From the NCBI GenBank assembly GCA_029990175.1, contig JARKIP010000011.1, forward strand, positions 1,798,001-1,862,000: DNA of 64,000 nucleotides, read 5' to 3'. The number at the start of each line of letters is the position of its first letter. The stretch's first letter is position 1. This stretch comes from Petunia secreta. Taxonomy: Eukaryota; Streptophyta; Magnoliopsida; Solanales; Solanaceae. Below are positions 1 to 10,610 of this stretch, one piece after another. Below the pieces are notes generated by a model. That model saw only the letters and a program-made list of their open reading frames with translations. It was not told where the DNA came from and made no database searches. The position numbers and the translations under genes are program-made.

Positions 1-667
1 GACTGAACATAACGAACAAAACCAGTAGAAGAAGGAAAACTATAAGGTAAACCCTCGAGGGCAACTAGTTTAGCAATAGCTTCCCTATCCTTTTGTTTAT
101 CATAAGTAAGAAGCCCTCCTGTTGTTTGGTTAATTCTTGTTTGGGTACCCGAAGATTCATCATACGCTACTCCCCCATGTTCGGTCCCTAAATATATACC
201 ACCCGCCCGCGTTGCCCATTCTTTAGGATGTTTCTTTTGTAAGTGCTGCCTAAGTTTACCCGTCCCACCCTCATTACCCCCAGTTCTAAAAACCCACACC
301 TTATCACAAAGCCCGCAAAAGGTCGTCTGCGCTGCAACATTCTTTGATGCAAAATCCCACACATCAGATCTATCCTTACGTTTAGCCGGTATTCTAGTAG
401 GAGGTTCAGGAGGCAAGTCTGACTGAACTTCGGGTGGACTAGCTTGAAATTAAGGTGTTTCTTCTAAATTAACTCCGCTTTGATTCCCATATTGTGTTTC
501 TAACATTTCGTGATCAAGTATGTTACCAGCGCTAACATTATGATAATATTGAGAATCATCTATGTGGGTGAACTGATTAGAACTACCAGCAATTTCTTTA
601 CCCCTATTTCCCCTACGACCACGTGCCCGCCCCCACTACTAGTTCCAATTGAACCTCGTTGAGACAT
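1..667 (-). pseudogene. hAT transposase, N-terminal part with BED zinc finger, broken
   Basis: Minus-strand reading from ATG at 665-667 gives a Ser/Gly/Arg-rich leader, then a BED-type DNA-binding zinc finger. The finger shows SDVWDF, then CGLCDKVW, and then LRQHLQKKHP, the Cys2-His2 spacing of transposase BED domains that bind the element ends. The catalytic RNase H-like and dimerisation domains would lie beyond position 1. The gene is broken in two ways: the ATG frame shifts near the GGGGGCGGG run (about 630-640), and there is an in-frame TAA at 450-452 upstream of the finger. It is therefore probably not expressed as a full transposase. The assignment to hAT is strong for the BED finger; a host gene derived from hAT is less likely because of the stops and the nearby hAT terminus. 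Confidence 0.75.
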
Positions 668-1198
668 AATAATAGCAAATAAAATAAATATATATGACAA
701 AAAAATAATAAAAGAGTATAAGTAGGAACGACAAACCAAATATAACCGTATAATTGAGGTGAAGTTGAAACTTGAGCCTCCACTTCAATTAATTAGTTGA
801 ATACTTGATAATCGAAAAATTGCAAAAATAGCCAAATTGATATTTCAACCACGTAGCGCCTCCAATTGATCCAATACTTGATATTTGTAAACTTCACCAA
901 GTAGCCAAATATAACTTTGATAGAAACTCCAAATAGAACTTGATAAAGTAGCCAAATTATAAATTTTTAACAAATAGCCAAAGTAGAATAATAGCAATAT
1001 TGTAGAAAATTTGAGAGAATTAGAGAGAATTGGAAGATTTGTGTGAAAAATATGATGAAATAATGGGGGTATTTATAGAAAAAAAATAGTTAGGGGTGGT
1101 TATGGGGTGGTAGAGGGGTGTAATTGGCCGTTGGACAACGGCTAGGGGGTCAAAAGAGCCGTTGCCCAACAGCTAGATCCACCAGATTTTTTTTATTT

Positions 1199-1403
1199 TT
1201 TTTATTTTTTGGACCGGTCCGGTCCGGCCGGTTCCGGCCCAAAATTATACCGGTTCATCCGATTTTTTTTCGTGGCACCGGTTCGGTACCGGGACCGGGG
1301 CCCGTTAGGGACCAACGGTCCGGTTTCAACCGGTCCAGACCGGTCCGAGCCGGTTTCCGGCCCGAATCCGGTCCGGTCAAAACCGGACCGTTAGCCACCC
1401 TTA
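1199..1403. repeat. hAT subterminal CCGGTCC-type repeats and terminal inverted repeat
   Basis: About 200 bases very rich in short CCGG, GGTCCGG and ACCGG units in both orientations, next to the element end at 1403. GC content is far above the surrounding AT-rich DNA. Such subterminal repeats are the usual transposase binding zone of hAT elements. The function is inferred from position. Confidence 0.65.
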
Positions 1404-1960
1404 CTCTCAAGTGTGCAATAAAGTAAAGGGCCCTTGATTTTCTTTTCCTTTTGTTTTATCTCAAATGGGTGTTTAAGTGTAAGTGAGGGCGTGATTAAAA
1501 TTTTTTAAAAATTGTGGGGCACAATTAAAATACCAAAAACTTACAAACTACCCCACCCCACTACTCCACGACCCCACTACCATTTCAAAATTCAAACCCC
1601 TCAAACATTTCTCCAAACATTTCCTCAACTCCTCAACATACCAAATAAACCAGACGAAAAACCCGACCCGTTTCAACGACCCGACGCCATTTCTCGAAAT
1701 TCCAACTGTCAAACTCATTGATTGTCACTGATTATTGATTGTAAATCTTCTCCGGCACCTACCTTGTATTTTTCTTCAACCGTTTTCATTTTTTTACCAA
1801 TTTTTTGTTCCGTTTTTTATGTAAAAAAAAAAAACCCAGAATTTCATTTTAAAAGTTATGTTTGCTTGATGATTCTGTCTGGGGTTGGTTTGTAAGGAGG
1901 AAATGATGAAGTTTTCACTGAAAATCGAGTGTAGTTGTCGGTGATATGGTGAAACAAAAT
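1404..1960. other. Spacer between the hAT end and the first MULE palindromes
   Basis: No gene recognised. The stretch is CA-rich around 1540-1700 and may include the left end of the MULE, whose boundary I could not place because no inverted repeat is evident. Short reading frames here (for example 1512-1721) look like chance. Confidence 0.5.
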
Positions 1961-1961
1961 C

Positions 1962-2190
1962 TGTCTATTTTAAACATCCCGTAGGATGTTTGAAACATAT
2001 GTGATGTGTTTGGTCATATCACCGGATGTTTAGCAGGAGAAATGTTACCTTGATTTAAACATCAATAGAGATGTTTAAACATCAACCCCTGTAGAATGCA
2101 AACATTCGGCGTGATGTTTAAATATTACTCATGATGTTTTTCCCCTGTATGTATGATGTTTTAACATCATGAGTTATGTTTGACTCCGAG
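1962..2190. repeat. Palindrome block 1, leader of the Ulp1-like gene
   Basis: About ten ATGTTT or AAACATC half sites and whole copies such as GATGTTTAAACATC near 2070, upstream of the first coding exon. This would be promoter, 5' UTR or a first intron. Confidence 0.7.
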
Positions 2191-2742
2191 TGTTTGAACT
2201 ACATTTTTCAGTTACCACCGAAAATTTTGCACCATGTTCTGTTGTTATAAATATTGGAGATATGTGTTTGTTTGGTTAAGCACTTCTTATTTTCATTTGT
2301 AGGCAACATGCCACCCAAAAACAGGCAACTGGTAAAGCCTGCGGCTCCTACTGCTATGAAGGTTACAAAGAGACAACTTACCATGGATGAAGGTGAATCT
2401 CCTCGTTCAAAAAGAAAAAGAAGCAGGGCAGTACCAGATCTTTTACAGCTCCCTTTCGAGAGCCCAAGCGCTAGTCGTGCTAGTCGGGATCTTAGCAAAA
2501 ATCAACATGAAGAGGAAGAGGAACAACAAAGATCAAGAAGCAGTGAAGAAGGTACAGATGATGCAGAAGCAGAGGCGTGTCATTCTAAAGTAGATGAACA
2601 AAGAGGAGAAAGTGGTGCTCTGCGTCGAGTTAGTGGGGCAAGGGAAGGAAGAAGAAAAGTCATTCATGATTTGCCTGCAACAACAGAAGCAACAACACAA
2701 GCAACAACAGAGGATCAATCTGTAGAGGTAGCAGAACAGGAG

Positions 2743-3012
2743 GTAACATCGATGCTTATGTTTACACATCTTGTAGGATGTTTTAAACATATACAAATAT
2801 GTTCAAACATCACTGCGAATGTTTCAAACATTTTGAATTATGTTTAAAACATAATAAACGATGTTTGGATTTGTTTCAAACATTATAGATTATGTTTCAA
2901 ACATAATATAAGATGTTTGAAACATGTTGGGAAGATGTTTAAACCAAGCAAGTGCTTTCTTTATTAGCAATGTGACTGTGTAATTATTATTTTTCTTGTA
3001 AGAAAATCAGAG
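2743..3012 (+). repeat. Intron 1 of the Ulp1-like gene with palindrome block 2
   Basis: The donor GTAACA (2743) and an AG acceptor (3011-3012) join the two exons in phase. Most of the intron is made of the variant palindromes ATGTTTCAAACAT and ATGTTTGAAACAT, with one extra base at the centre compared with the main motif. Confidence 0.65.
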
Positions 3013-3899
3013 TTGGCTGATAAGGTTACCCCATGCATAAAGATTGACCTGCCTGATTTGAGTCAAATAAAGACGAGGATGGAATATAATAATGCGTTCG
3101 CAACAAAGAAGGCGACGGTAAGATCGTCAATGCACTCGAAGTTGGAAAAATTTCGTAAAGCTTTAAACCATTTTAAGCTAATGGAAAGATTCAAGGGAAG
3201 CTGTTTCGGGCACCTAATCGGTTTGCCCAAGTCAGTGTTTGCTCCAAAGCTGGTTCACAATATTTTACTTCGTCGGGTTGTTTGTCAGAAGAAGTTTGAG
3301 GCGTGGTTTAAATTCCATGATCTGCCTCTTCGTTTTGGGATGCAGGAGTTTGCCCTGATGACAAAATTGAGCTGTGCCCTACCTCCCCCTGATGAATTCA
3401 TGGATGAAGCCCATAGTAAGGGCAAAGATTGGTGGGATTTTGTTTCAAGGAAGGGGAAGAAGGTTGCATGTGGTAATTATATTCTGGATCTGATAGAGAG
3501 TGAAGACCTGGTGAAAGATGATGACGTAAGGTTCAGTTTGTGTTTGTGTTGGTTCGAGCACCAAGTGTTGTGTTCAAAGGACACTAATACTGGTATTGAG
3601 GAATGGGTGGTTTGTCTAGCGAACACCCCTGAAGACTTTTACAAGTATCCATAGGAAAGAAAAAGCTTTGACTTGACTGTGTATTACATCCTGAAGTATT
3701 TTATATTCTGGAAGGCTCCTCAGAATAGCTATACACTTTATGGATTTCCATGGGCTTTCATGGCATAGGTATTAAGGCTATCCTGATACTTAGGCTAAGG
3801 GAGTACCCTGAGCAAAAGACAACACCACAGATCAAGCGTTGGTTGTGGGAGAAGGTAGAAAAGTACCCAGACGCAGTGTTCTAGCATGCTGACATTCAG

Positions 3900-4183
3900 G
3901 TAAGGCTTTCTTTTACTCCCTAGATGTTTCACGTTTAACACTGCATTAAATGTATAAATGTTAGTGGTGATGTTTAAACATTACACTAAATGTTTAAACA
4001 TTGGTACTGATGTTTAAACATTACACTAAATGCTTAAACATTAGTAGTGATGTTAAAATATTACACTAAATGTTTAAACATTAGTGGTGATGCTTCAACA
4101 TCACATGAAATATTTAAACATTACATTAAATGTATTAGGAACATATATACAGAGTTTTAACACGTGTGGTTATTTTATTGCAG
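3900..4183 (+). repeat. Intron 2 of the Ulp1-like gene with palindrome block 3
   Basis: Donor GTAAGG at 3900 and acceptor TTGCAG ending at 4183. Regular units of about 28 bases alternate AATGTTTAAACATTA and GTGATGTTTAAACATTA, so this block is almost a tandem array. Confidence 0.7.
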
Positions 4184-4993
4184 GAGGTGCACCCTTACCT
4201 CGTACCCACGCCCAGAGAGTTGAGGGATGCGCTTAATGACTTTGTGCCATTTGAGGACGTAGAGGACGCGGTGATTGATAGCTTGATGTAACAGTTGGAT
4301 GTGGTGGCAATGTCGAGGAAACAAGTTGCCGTTCCTAACACCCCTCTAGAACATGTTGTGCTAAGCCGTGGTGCATTGTTGACGGGATACAGTGGGGACA
4401 GGGGTACTGATCTTTTTGGAGCTAGTGGAAGAGAGTACACTGGAATTGCTGGGAATCTTTTTGGGTATGCTAGAAAGCAGGATGAGGGTAGAGGAGTAGT
4501 TCTTAGAAGAGAAGAAGATGGCAGCAGTAGAGGGCCTGCTAGAAGAAAAGAAGATGGTGGCAGTACCATAGGAGGAGTTGTGAGGAGAGAAGAAGCAATG
4601 GTGGGTACGTCGACTGGAAAGTGTACTTGCAAATGCTTAAAGTGCAAGGAGGACAATGATAAGTTGATGTTGAAGGTTGGTGGGATTGAGACAATGTTAG
4701 AAGATTTGAAGGAAATGATGAAAGCCTAGGTGCCCAAGAGAACAGGGTTGAGAACAGTGCTCCCCAGTAGAGTTCTGAAATCCCCATTTACTGCTTCATG
4801 AAGAAAGAGGAAGAAGAAGATGATGAGGAGGAAGATTTATTTTTACAAGGTTGTGGATAAGAAGAGCAAAGATGCACTGGATGCCTTCTTGGAAGAGAAG
4901 AAAGAGGAAAAGAGTCCACTTTGTCTTGGGCATGAGTACAACTACAAGGATCTGGAAGAGGTCATCAGAATGGAAGGCAATTTGGAGGAAAAG

Positions 4994-5368
4994 GTACACG
5001 TAATTCATCCTAACTCTTTTTTGTTAGCGCATATATTAGAGCAGATGTTTAAACATGGATTGGTATGTTTAAACATTTTTTAGAATGTGCAAACATAACA
5101 AGCAGTGTTTAAACATCACAAACAAATTATGATATGTGTAAATATAATACATAATGTGTAAACATGTTAGTTAGTGTTTAAACATTACGCCTTGATATTT
5201 ATAAAATGTTAAACATCTCTATGATGTTGCAACATATCACAAGATTTTTAAATATTGTATCTGGTGTTTAAACATTTCCGCTGATGTTTAAACATCTCCA
5301 CTGATTTGACATATTCTGCCTGGTGTTTATGTGTTTTCTTTTTCTTTTTTTTTTTCCTTTTTCTGCAG
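4994..5368 (+). repeat. Intron 3 of the Ulp1-like gene with palindrome block 4
   Basis: Donor GTACAC at 4994 and a pyrimidine-rich acceptor TTCTGCAG ending at 5368. Six exact GTTTAAAC cores and several one-base variants lie between 5040 and 5310. The flanking exons contain none. Confidence 0.7.
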
Positions 5369-6104
5369 CATGTTGAGGAAATCATGAGCCTGATGATACT
5401 TAAAAAGAAAGCCCACTCCCAGTTCTATCTCAAATTCGATATCATTTTGGATTTGAATTTCTCAAAGAAATTGTGTGAGCTCTATAAGAAGAATTGTGTA
5501 CTCGCTGATGCCTTGGCTACACCTATAGAAGTACAGCTGGAGACTTGTTGATTCAAGGATGATATGCTGGAATACGCACAAGGTAAGCAGCCGAACCTAG
5601 GGAGTGTGAAGTGGGCAGAGGTGAAGAGGATTTTTTGTGTGTTAAAATTGAAAGATGTTCACTTTGTCACTGTGGAGTTCCTTGTGGAGGAAGGTAAGAT
5701 AAGGGTGTACGACTCCCTGTATAGTGACAATGTTGATGATGAATTTGACACACTGATCAAGCCCATTACTTCCATGTTCCCTATTTTCATCAGACAGTGC
5801 GAGATGTTCAAAAGTTTGTCGGATGATATCTTGAACAAGAGCCTGGGGCCATATGAGCGTGTGAAAGACTTCCTGACAAACTGCACTTGTAATGCATCAG
5901 GTGGTTATGCTCTAGCCTTCATTGAGCACCTTCTTACAAAGACTCCTTGGGACAAGCTCTGTGACAACACCACGGTATATTTTAGGGTGAAATGGGCTAT
6001 GGACATATTTCGTGGGAAGATGATACCGTAGTTTGATAAGTTATGGTTGGACAATAAAGTATTTGTTGGCATGTAAGGATAATTAACTAATTGTTTTGGT
6101 TTGT

Positions 6105-6170
6105 ATTTTATGTTATGTTATGCTATGTTATGTTATGTTATGTTATGTTATGTTATGTTATGTTATGTTT
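6105..6170. repeat. TGTTA pentanucleotide microsatellite
   Basis: About a dozen tandem copies of TGTTA just downstream of the stop codon of the Ulp1-like gene. Confidence 0.85.
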
Positions 6171-6239
6171 TCTTGTTGGTCATGTAAGGATAATTATATA
6201 TTTGATGTAAATACTTTGGTTGTGTGCACTGTACACATC

Positions 6240-6505
6240 TCACTGATTTAAGAAACATCGTATGGATGTTTAGGCATCTCATCATATGTGTAAACATATT
6301 TGACTATGCCGAAACATAATACATATGTTTAAAATATTAGTTGGAATATGCTGAAACATCATCCTGATGTTTAAACATGTCAATATATGTGTAAACATCT
6401 TATCTAAATTTTTAAACATCTGAAACATTTATACAGAAGTTCCAGCATCTCGAAATATATTTAAACATCACATTTATGTTTAAAACGTTACTTTAATGTG
6501 TTGCA
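6240..6505. repeat. Palindrome block 5, downstream of the Ulp1-like gene
   Basis: Degenerate copies such as GATGTTTAAACATGT and ATGTGTAAACATC, between the plus-strand gene and the first small minus-strand ORF. Confidence 0.65.
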
Positions 6506-6765
6506 ACCTCTCTTTTCTTTCTTTCTTTCCTTTTTCTTTTTCTTTTTGATAAGCTTTCTACCTTTGCAGTTTTGAACCTTTTCCTGAAATGAAACTTATT
6601 CCAAATTATAAAAAAAACTTTATATCACTTCATAAATATTCAAAACATGCATAAATTAAACTGAAAATGAAAGGACAAGACTACAAAACACGACATTCAA
6701 AACAAATAGAAAATTAAATGACTAGACTTAAAAGGAGATTATTCAGACTACATTATTTCTTCACT

Positions 6766-7071
6766 TCACATGTGTGCCGCTGGAGGACGTGGTAGTGTAG
6801 AGTAGTTCTGAGGGTCAATCTTGAGTTCAACTTGAATACCGCGGAGCATACGCTTAATAAGATATATATCTGTCTTATAATCCTCAAGGAATTCGTCGAA
6901 CCTAGTGATTAATTTCGTCACTTGATCCTCTACATTTCTAATATATGCTGGTAACTGGTCCACATCTCTGCTCAAGGATGCAATATCTTCACGGACATGC
7001 TCGATTTCACTGGTCCTTGGCACTCTACGATCATGTTCTGGTGCCCTTGGGCACCTTCCTCTGCGAGGCAT
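6766..7071 (-). CDS. Small hypothetical protein X of the MULE (101 aa, probable coiled coil)
   Basis: Complete ORF with ATG at 7069-7071. The N-terminus is short and basic (MPRRGRCPRAP), then a long amphipathic, heptad-like helix rich in Glu, Asp, Leu and Ile (about residues 22-85), then a Pro-rich tail. I recognise no catalytic or zinc motif. A TATA box (CTATATATAT on the minus strand, about 7176-7184) lies roughly 105 bases upstream, so the ORF looks promoter-driven and not accidental. It lies between palindrome blocks in the MULE and resembles small protein Y (9504-9788) in size, orientation, helical character and TATA context (GCCTATA). Both may be element-encoded accessory proteins. Function unknown. 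Confidence 0.5.
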   Translation of the reverse strand: MPRRGRCPRAPEHDRRVPRTSEIEHVREDIASLSRDVDQLPAYIRNVEDQVTKLITRFDEFLEDYKTDIYLIKRMLRGIQVELKIDPQNYSTLPRPPAAHM

Positions 7072-7448
7072 CTTTCTTGTTGTTGCTTGCTACAAATTCA
7101 AATGCTTGGTTTAGTGTTGGTTTGTGTTGTTTGCTTCAGATTTTATTTGGGCTGGATGGAATTAATTATGGCACATATATATAGGCTAAACTTTTTGCCT
7201 TTTCGGTTGCATATGTGATGATTACAGGAGGTGCCTATTCATATGTAGTTATGTATGTGCCTATTCACATCCACCCCTTCATAAATTCAGATACACCCCT
7301 TCATAACTCAATGTACACCCCTTCATCTTTTCCTTTTCACACGCTAAAATAATTGCACATTCACATCAAATACGACTGTTCATTGGCACAAAAAAATACT
7401 GCACATTCGCTCCAAATAATAGTTTTTGGCATCAATGCGGTTTATAAA

Positions 7449-7680
7449 AAACATCATCACACATGTTTAAACATCTAAAAAAATGTTTAAACATCACGAA
7501 AGAATGTTAAACATCGTATGGGTATATTGTAAATATCTTGCTCGATGTGTAAACATGAATATTGATGTTTAAACATATTACTATAATGTTTAAACATACT
7601 ACAAGATGTTTAAACATGACGAGAAATTTTAAACATAAGTACTAATGTTTAAACATCTTGTTAGATTTTTATACTTAAGC
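7449..7680. repeat. Palindrome block 6
   Basis: Six exact GTTTAAAC cores plus variants, mostly written ATGTTTAAACATNTT, in the upstream region of small ORF X. Confidence 0.75.
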
Positions 7681-8966
7681 TTGAGTTTTCAACAAGAATG
7701 CATAAATTATCAATATATCCTTACTTTAAAGTGTTTTTTTAAAAAAAAACCGTTTTCACTCCTAAACCCTTCAATTTTTGATGAAAACTTAGATTAATTC
7801 TAATCACTTGATAGATTACTACAAACTCCTTTATTAATGTTATTCTGCATGGATGAACAAGTTAAAATAGAGTTCTCACTCCAATTTTGTTCAAAATCAT
7901 TTACATGCACATAGGAACGACTAATTATTTGAGTTTAAACTGCCAATATGTTCACCTTTCAATAAAAATACATGTAAATCCTTAGTTGTTAGTGTTATCA
8001 CTCATAACACGAATACATTTCACTCAAACACCTCAATCTTAATTGATAGAAACACCAATCATCAGTATTGTCATTTCAAACACCTTCAATATCGATAGAA
8101 TTAAGTTTACATACTTAATCATTAAGCTTATCATTCAAAATGTGTAATTATACATCTTATTACTCAAAATATGGTCGAAAACTTGCAAAGAATAGATTGC
8201 TACATCCAAACATAACATGATATGTTTAAACATTTCATGAAATGTGTAAACATATCATGCTATGTTTCAAACATCTGTCATGATGTTTAAACATCATGTA
8301 AGATGTTTAAACATCTTGTTAGATGTTTATACTTAAACTTGAGTTTTCAATAAGAATGAGTTCAATTATCAATATATCCTTACTTTAAAGTGTTTTTTTT
8401 TTAAAAACCGTTTTCACTCCTAAACCCTTCAATTTTTGCTGAAAACTTAGATTAATTCTAATCACTTGATAGATTACTACAAACTCCTTTATTAATGTTA
8501 TTCTGTATGAGTGAACAAGTTAAAATAGAGTTCTCACTCCAATTTTGTTCAAAATCATTTACATGCACATAGGAACGACTAATTATTTGAGTTTAAACTG
8601 CCAATATGTTCACCTTTCAATAAAAATACATGTAAATGCTTAGTTGTTAGTGTTATCACTCATAACACTAATACCTTTCATTCAAACACCTCAATCTTAA
8701 TTAATAGAAACGCCAATCATCAGTGTTATCATTTCAAACACCTTCAATATCGATGGAATTAAGTTTATATACTTAATCATTAAGCTTATCATTCAAAATA
8801 TATAATTATACGTCTTATCACTCAAAATATGGTCGAAAACTTGCATAGAAATAGATTGCTACATCCAAACATAATATGATATGTTTAAACATTTCATGAA
8901 ATGTGTAAACATATCATGCTATATTTCAAACAGCTGTCATGATGTTTAAACATCATATAAGATGTT
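7651..8966. repeat. Tandem duplication, unit of about 658 bp, in the MULE centre
   Basis: The sequence beginning AAACATCTTGTTAGAT at 7651 begins again at 8309 and stays closely similar to about 8966, with small indels and scattered substitutions. Both units contain a unique AT-rich part and end in a palindrome cluster (8207-8318 and 8862-8975). I see no coding potential. The duplication also multiplies the palindrome clusters. Confidence 0.85.
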
Positions 8967-9300
8967 TAAACATATTTTGTGATGTGCAAAATCCGACGAA
9001 ATGTTTAAACATCATTTATGATATTTAGAATATCTGGCAGGATCTTAAACATTTATCCATATGTTTAAACATCTGCCGTGATGTTTAAACATATAGTATT
9101 ATGTTTAAACATCCCATATGATGTTTAAACATAAAGCGTTATGTTGAACATCACACGTGATGTTTAAACATCACGACAGATGTTTGAATCATCACGACAG
9201 ATGTTTAAGTTCATTAGTGGGATCTTAAACATAACAAAATATATTTACACATCTAGTTAAATATTTAAGATCCCGCCTGCTTGTTAAACATTGCAATTAC
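8207..9300. repeat. Palindrome blocks 7 and 8
   Basis: Two clusters (8207-8330 and 8862-9300). The second is the densest non-intronic block, with nine exact GTTTAAAC cores and many variants, upstream of the transcription unit direction of small ORF Y's downstream DNA. Confidence 0.75.
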
Positions 9301-9503
9301 TACACTAAAATGAGAAGAAATACATAAGAAGAAGACACAAATCGACTAATTATTTATAAAAACTGAATGCAATATATTAATACGTTCGATAACCAAAATT
9401 ACATGATATATAAAACTTAGATGTAATCTAAAGTTCACAACACAATAATACGTTAAATAAGAAAACTAGATCATATATAAAAATTTAAAATATATCATAT
9501 ACT

Positions 9504-9788
9504 TCATCCTTCTACAATTTTCATTTTCAGTTCCTCCAAAATTTCTGTAATTATTTGCATGACCCTTCGGTGATCTCTCGTGTGCCTGTATCTTAAACGC
9601 CAGAAGTGTGCTCGTAGTATTTCCATGGATCGATTCATCTCTGCCATGTCGTCCTTTAGAATTACAACTTCCCAATTTATATCACCTCGTCGTTCTCTTT
9701 GTAGCGCATTCTGTATTTGTTGGGTTTGACGGGATGCCTGATCACTATTGCCTACCTGTAAGGGTTCGTTTGATCCTGTTTCAGACAT
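9504..9788 (-). CDS. Small hypothetical protein Y of the MULE (94 aa, probable coiled coil)
   Basis: Complete ORF with ATG at 9786-9788 and stop at 9504-9506. The N-terminal third is polar (Gln, Ser, Asn), then comes a charged helical region with heptad-like hydrophobic spacing, ending in ILEELKMKIVEG. No known domain recognised. A TATA box (CTATAAATA on the minus strand, about 9856-9864) lies about 70 bases upstream, in the same GCCTATA context as in small ORF X. It sits between palindrome blocks and has no internal copies. It may be a distant paralogue of X or an unrelated helical protein; homology by eye is weak. Function unknown. Confidence 0.5.
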   Translation of the reverse strand: MSETGSNEPLQVGNSDQASRQTQQIQNALQRERRGDINWEVVILKDDMAEMNRSMEILRAHFWRLRYRHTRDHRRVMQIITEILEELKMKIVEG

Positions 9789-10004
9789 ATTTTTGCTGTT
9801 GAAGTTGTTAGTGATGGAAAATTTGCATATACTGTTGGTGCATATAGTGTTGGGTATTTATAGGCTGTCATAGTGGTTTTTAAAAGTCACCGTTTATACT
9901 TAAAGAGGCACCTTGTGGAATGAATGTGTCTTTTCAGTGTAGACGTGTAGTTTTGTAATGTGTCTTTTTAGTGTAGACGTGCAGTTTTGCACAGTTATTG
10001 TGAA

Positions 10005-10255
10005 ACATCTGTCTGATATTTAAACATCGAGTAGGATGTTTAATATATTCAGTGGAATCTGAAATATATTTTATAATATGTTTAGACATTACACGTGATG
10101 TTTAAACATATTAACATATGTTGAAATATTTGATCTAATGTTTATACATCTCCACTGATGTTTGAACATTATTCAAGATGTTTAAACGTTTAGTTGTATG
10201 TTTAAACATTGTGTAAGATGTTTGGAACAGATTGAAGTGTGATCAAACATTTTAT
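10005..10255. repeat. Palindrome block 9
   Basis: Copies such as GATGTTTAAACATATT and TATGTTTAAACATTG between small ORF Y and the 3' end of the transposase gene. Confidence 0.7.
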
Positions 10256-10610
10256 ATCAAAAATAGAGGCAGACAAAGTATGAGAAAACAAGACACAACT
10301 TAATAACTTAATAAAAATATAAATAAAGGATTGTCTAAACAGAAATTACATATTAAAGAATTATCTAAAACGACGTTCAGAAATTAAACAACGGACACCC
10401 AAAGAAAAGGATTGTTCAAAGCAACATTTAAACACTTGTTTGTTTATTCTTACTTGGTCTGGTAACTGTTGGACATGTAGTTCTTTTATGGACATGCCTT
10501 TTGTAGATCCCGCATTTATTTCTCATCTTTTTCAATCGCTCCCCAACGGATGGAATTCTCTTCATCCTCCTTCTTCCACGGCCAAGTTTCAAGTAAGGGC
10601 AAGGTAATTT

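Larger units (their letters stand above)
1..1403 (-). mobile_element. hAT-type DNA transposon, 5' part (continues left of the window)
   Basis: The right edge carries the inverted-repeat end that reads TAAGGGTGGCTAACGGTCC on the minus strand, ending at 1403. This matches the usual hAT end pattern (T/C-A-rGGGTGGC). The next 8 bases (CTCTCAAG, 1404-1411) would be the target duplication, but the other end lies outside the window, so this is unproven. Inside are a CCGG-rich subterminal region, an AT-rich leader (about 670-1080) and the N-terminal part of a BED-finger transposase on the minus strand. The superfamily assignment rests on the terminus and the BED finger together. Confidence 0.75.
2308..6031 (+). 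pseudogene. DUF1985 / Ulp1-like (C48) gene of the MULE, multi-exon, decayed
   Basis: Suggested exons are 2308-2742, 3013-3899, 4184-4993 and 5369-6031, with GT-AG introns full of the GTTTAAAC palindrome. Exon 1 (start MPPKNRQ) is a charged low-complexity leader. Exon 2 encodes a DUF1985-type region, with GSCFGHLIGLP, then VVCQKKFEAWFKF, then LRFGMQEFALMT. Exon 3 holds a stretch with CTCKCLKCKEDN and a Lys/Glu-rich tail. Exon 4 holds the Ulp1-like fold: HFVTVEF (His), YDSLYS (Asp) and the end of the peptidase domain at SGGYALAFIEHL. The usual nucleophile motif DCG is replaced there; one G-to-A change (TGT to TAT) explains Cys to Tyr. Stops include TAG 3652-3654 (probable Trp codon) and others near 3765, 3882, 4289 and 5549. 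In related VANDAL elements the equivalent gene is an anti-silencing factor; that role is inferred here. Confidence 0.7.

Noticed and set aside
2208..2498. Minus-strand 96-aa frame and other frames over the first Ulp1-like exon
   Set aside because: Shadow of the plus-strand low-complexity exon; no domain and no conserved motif.
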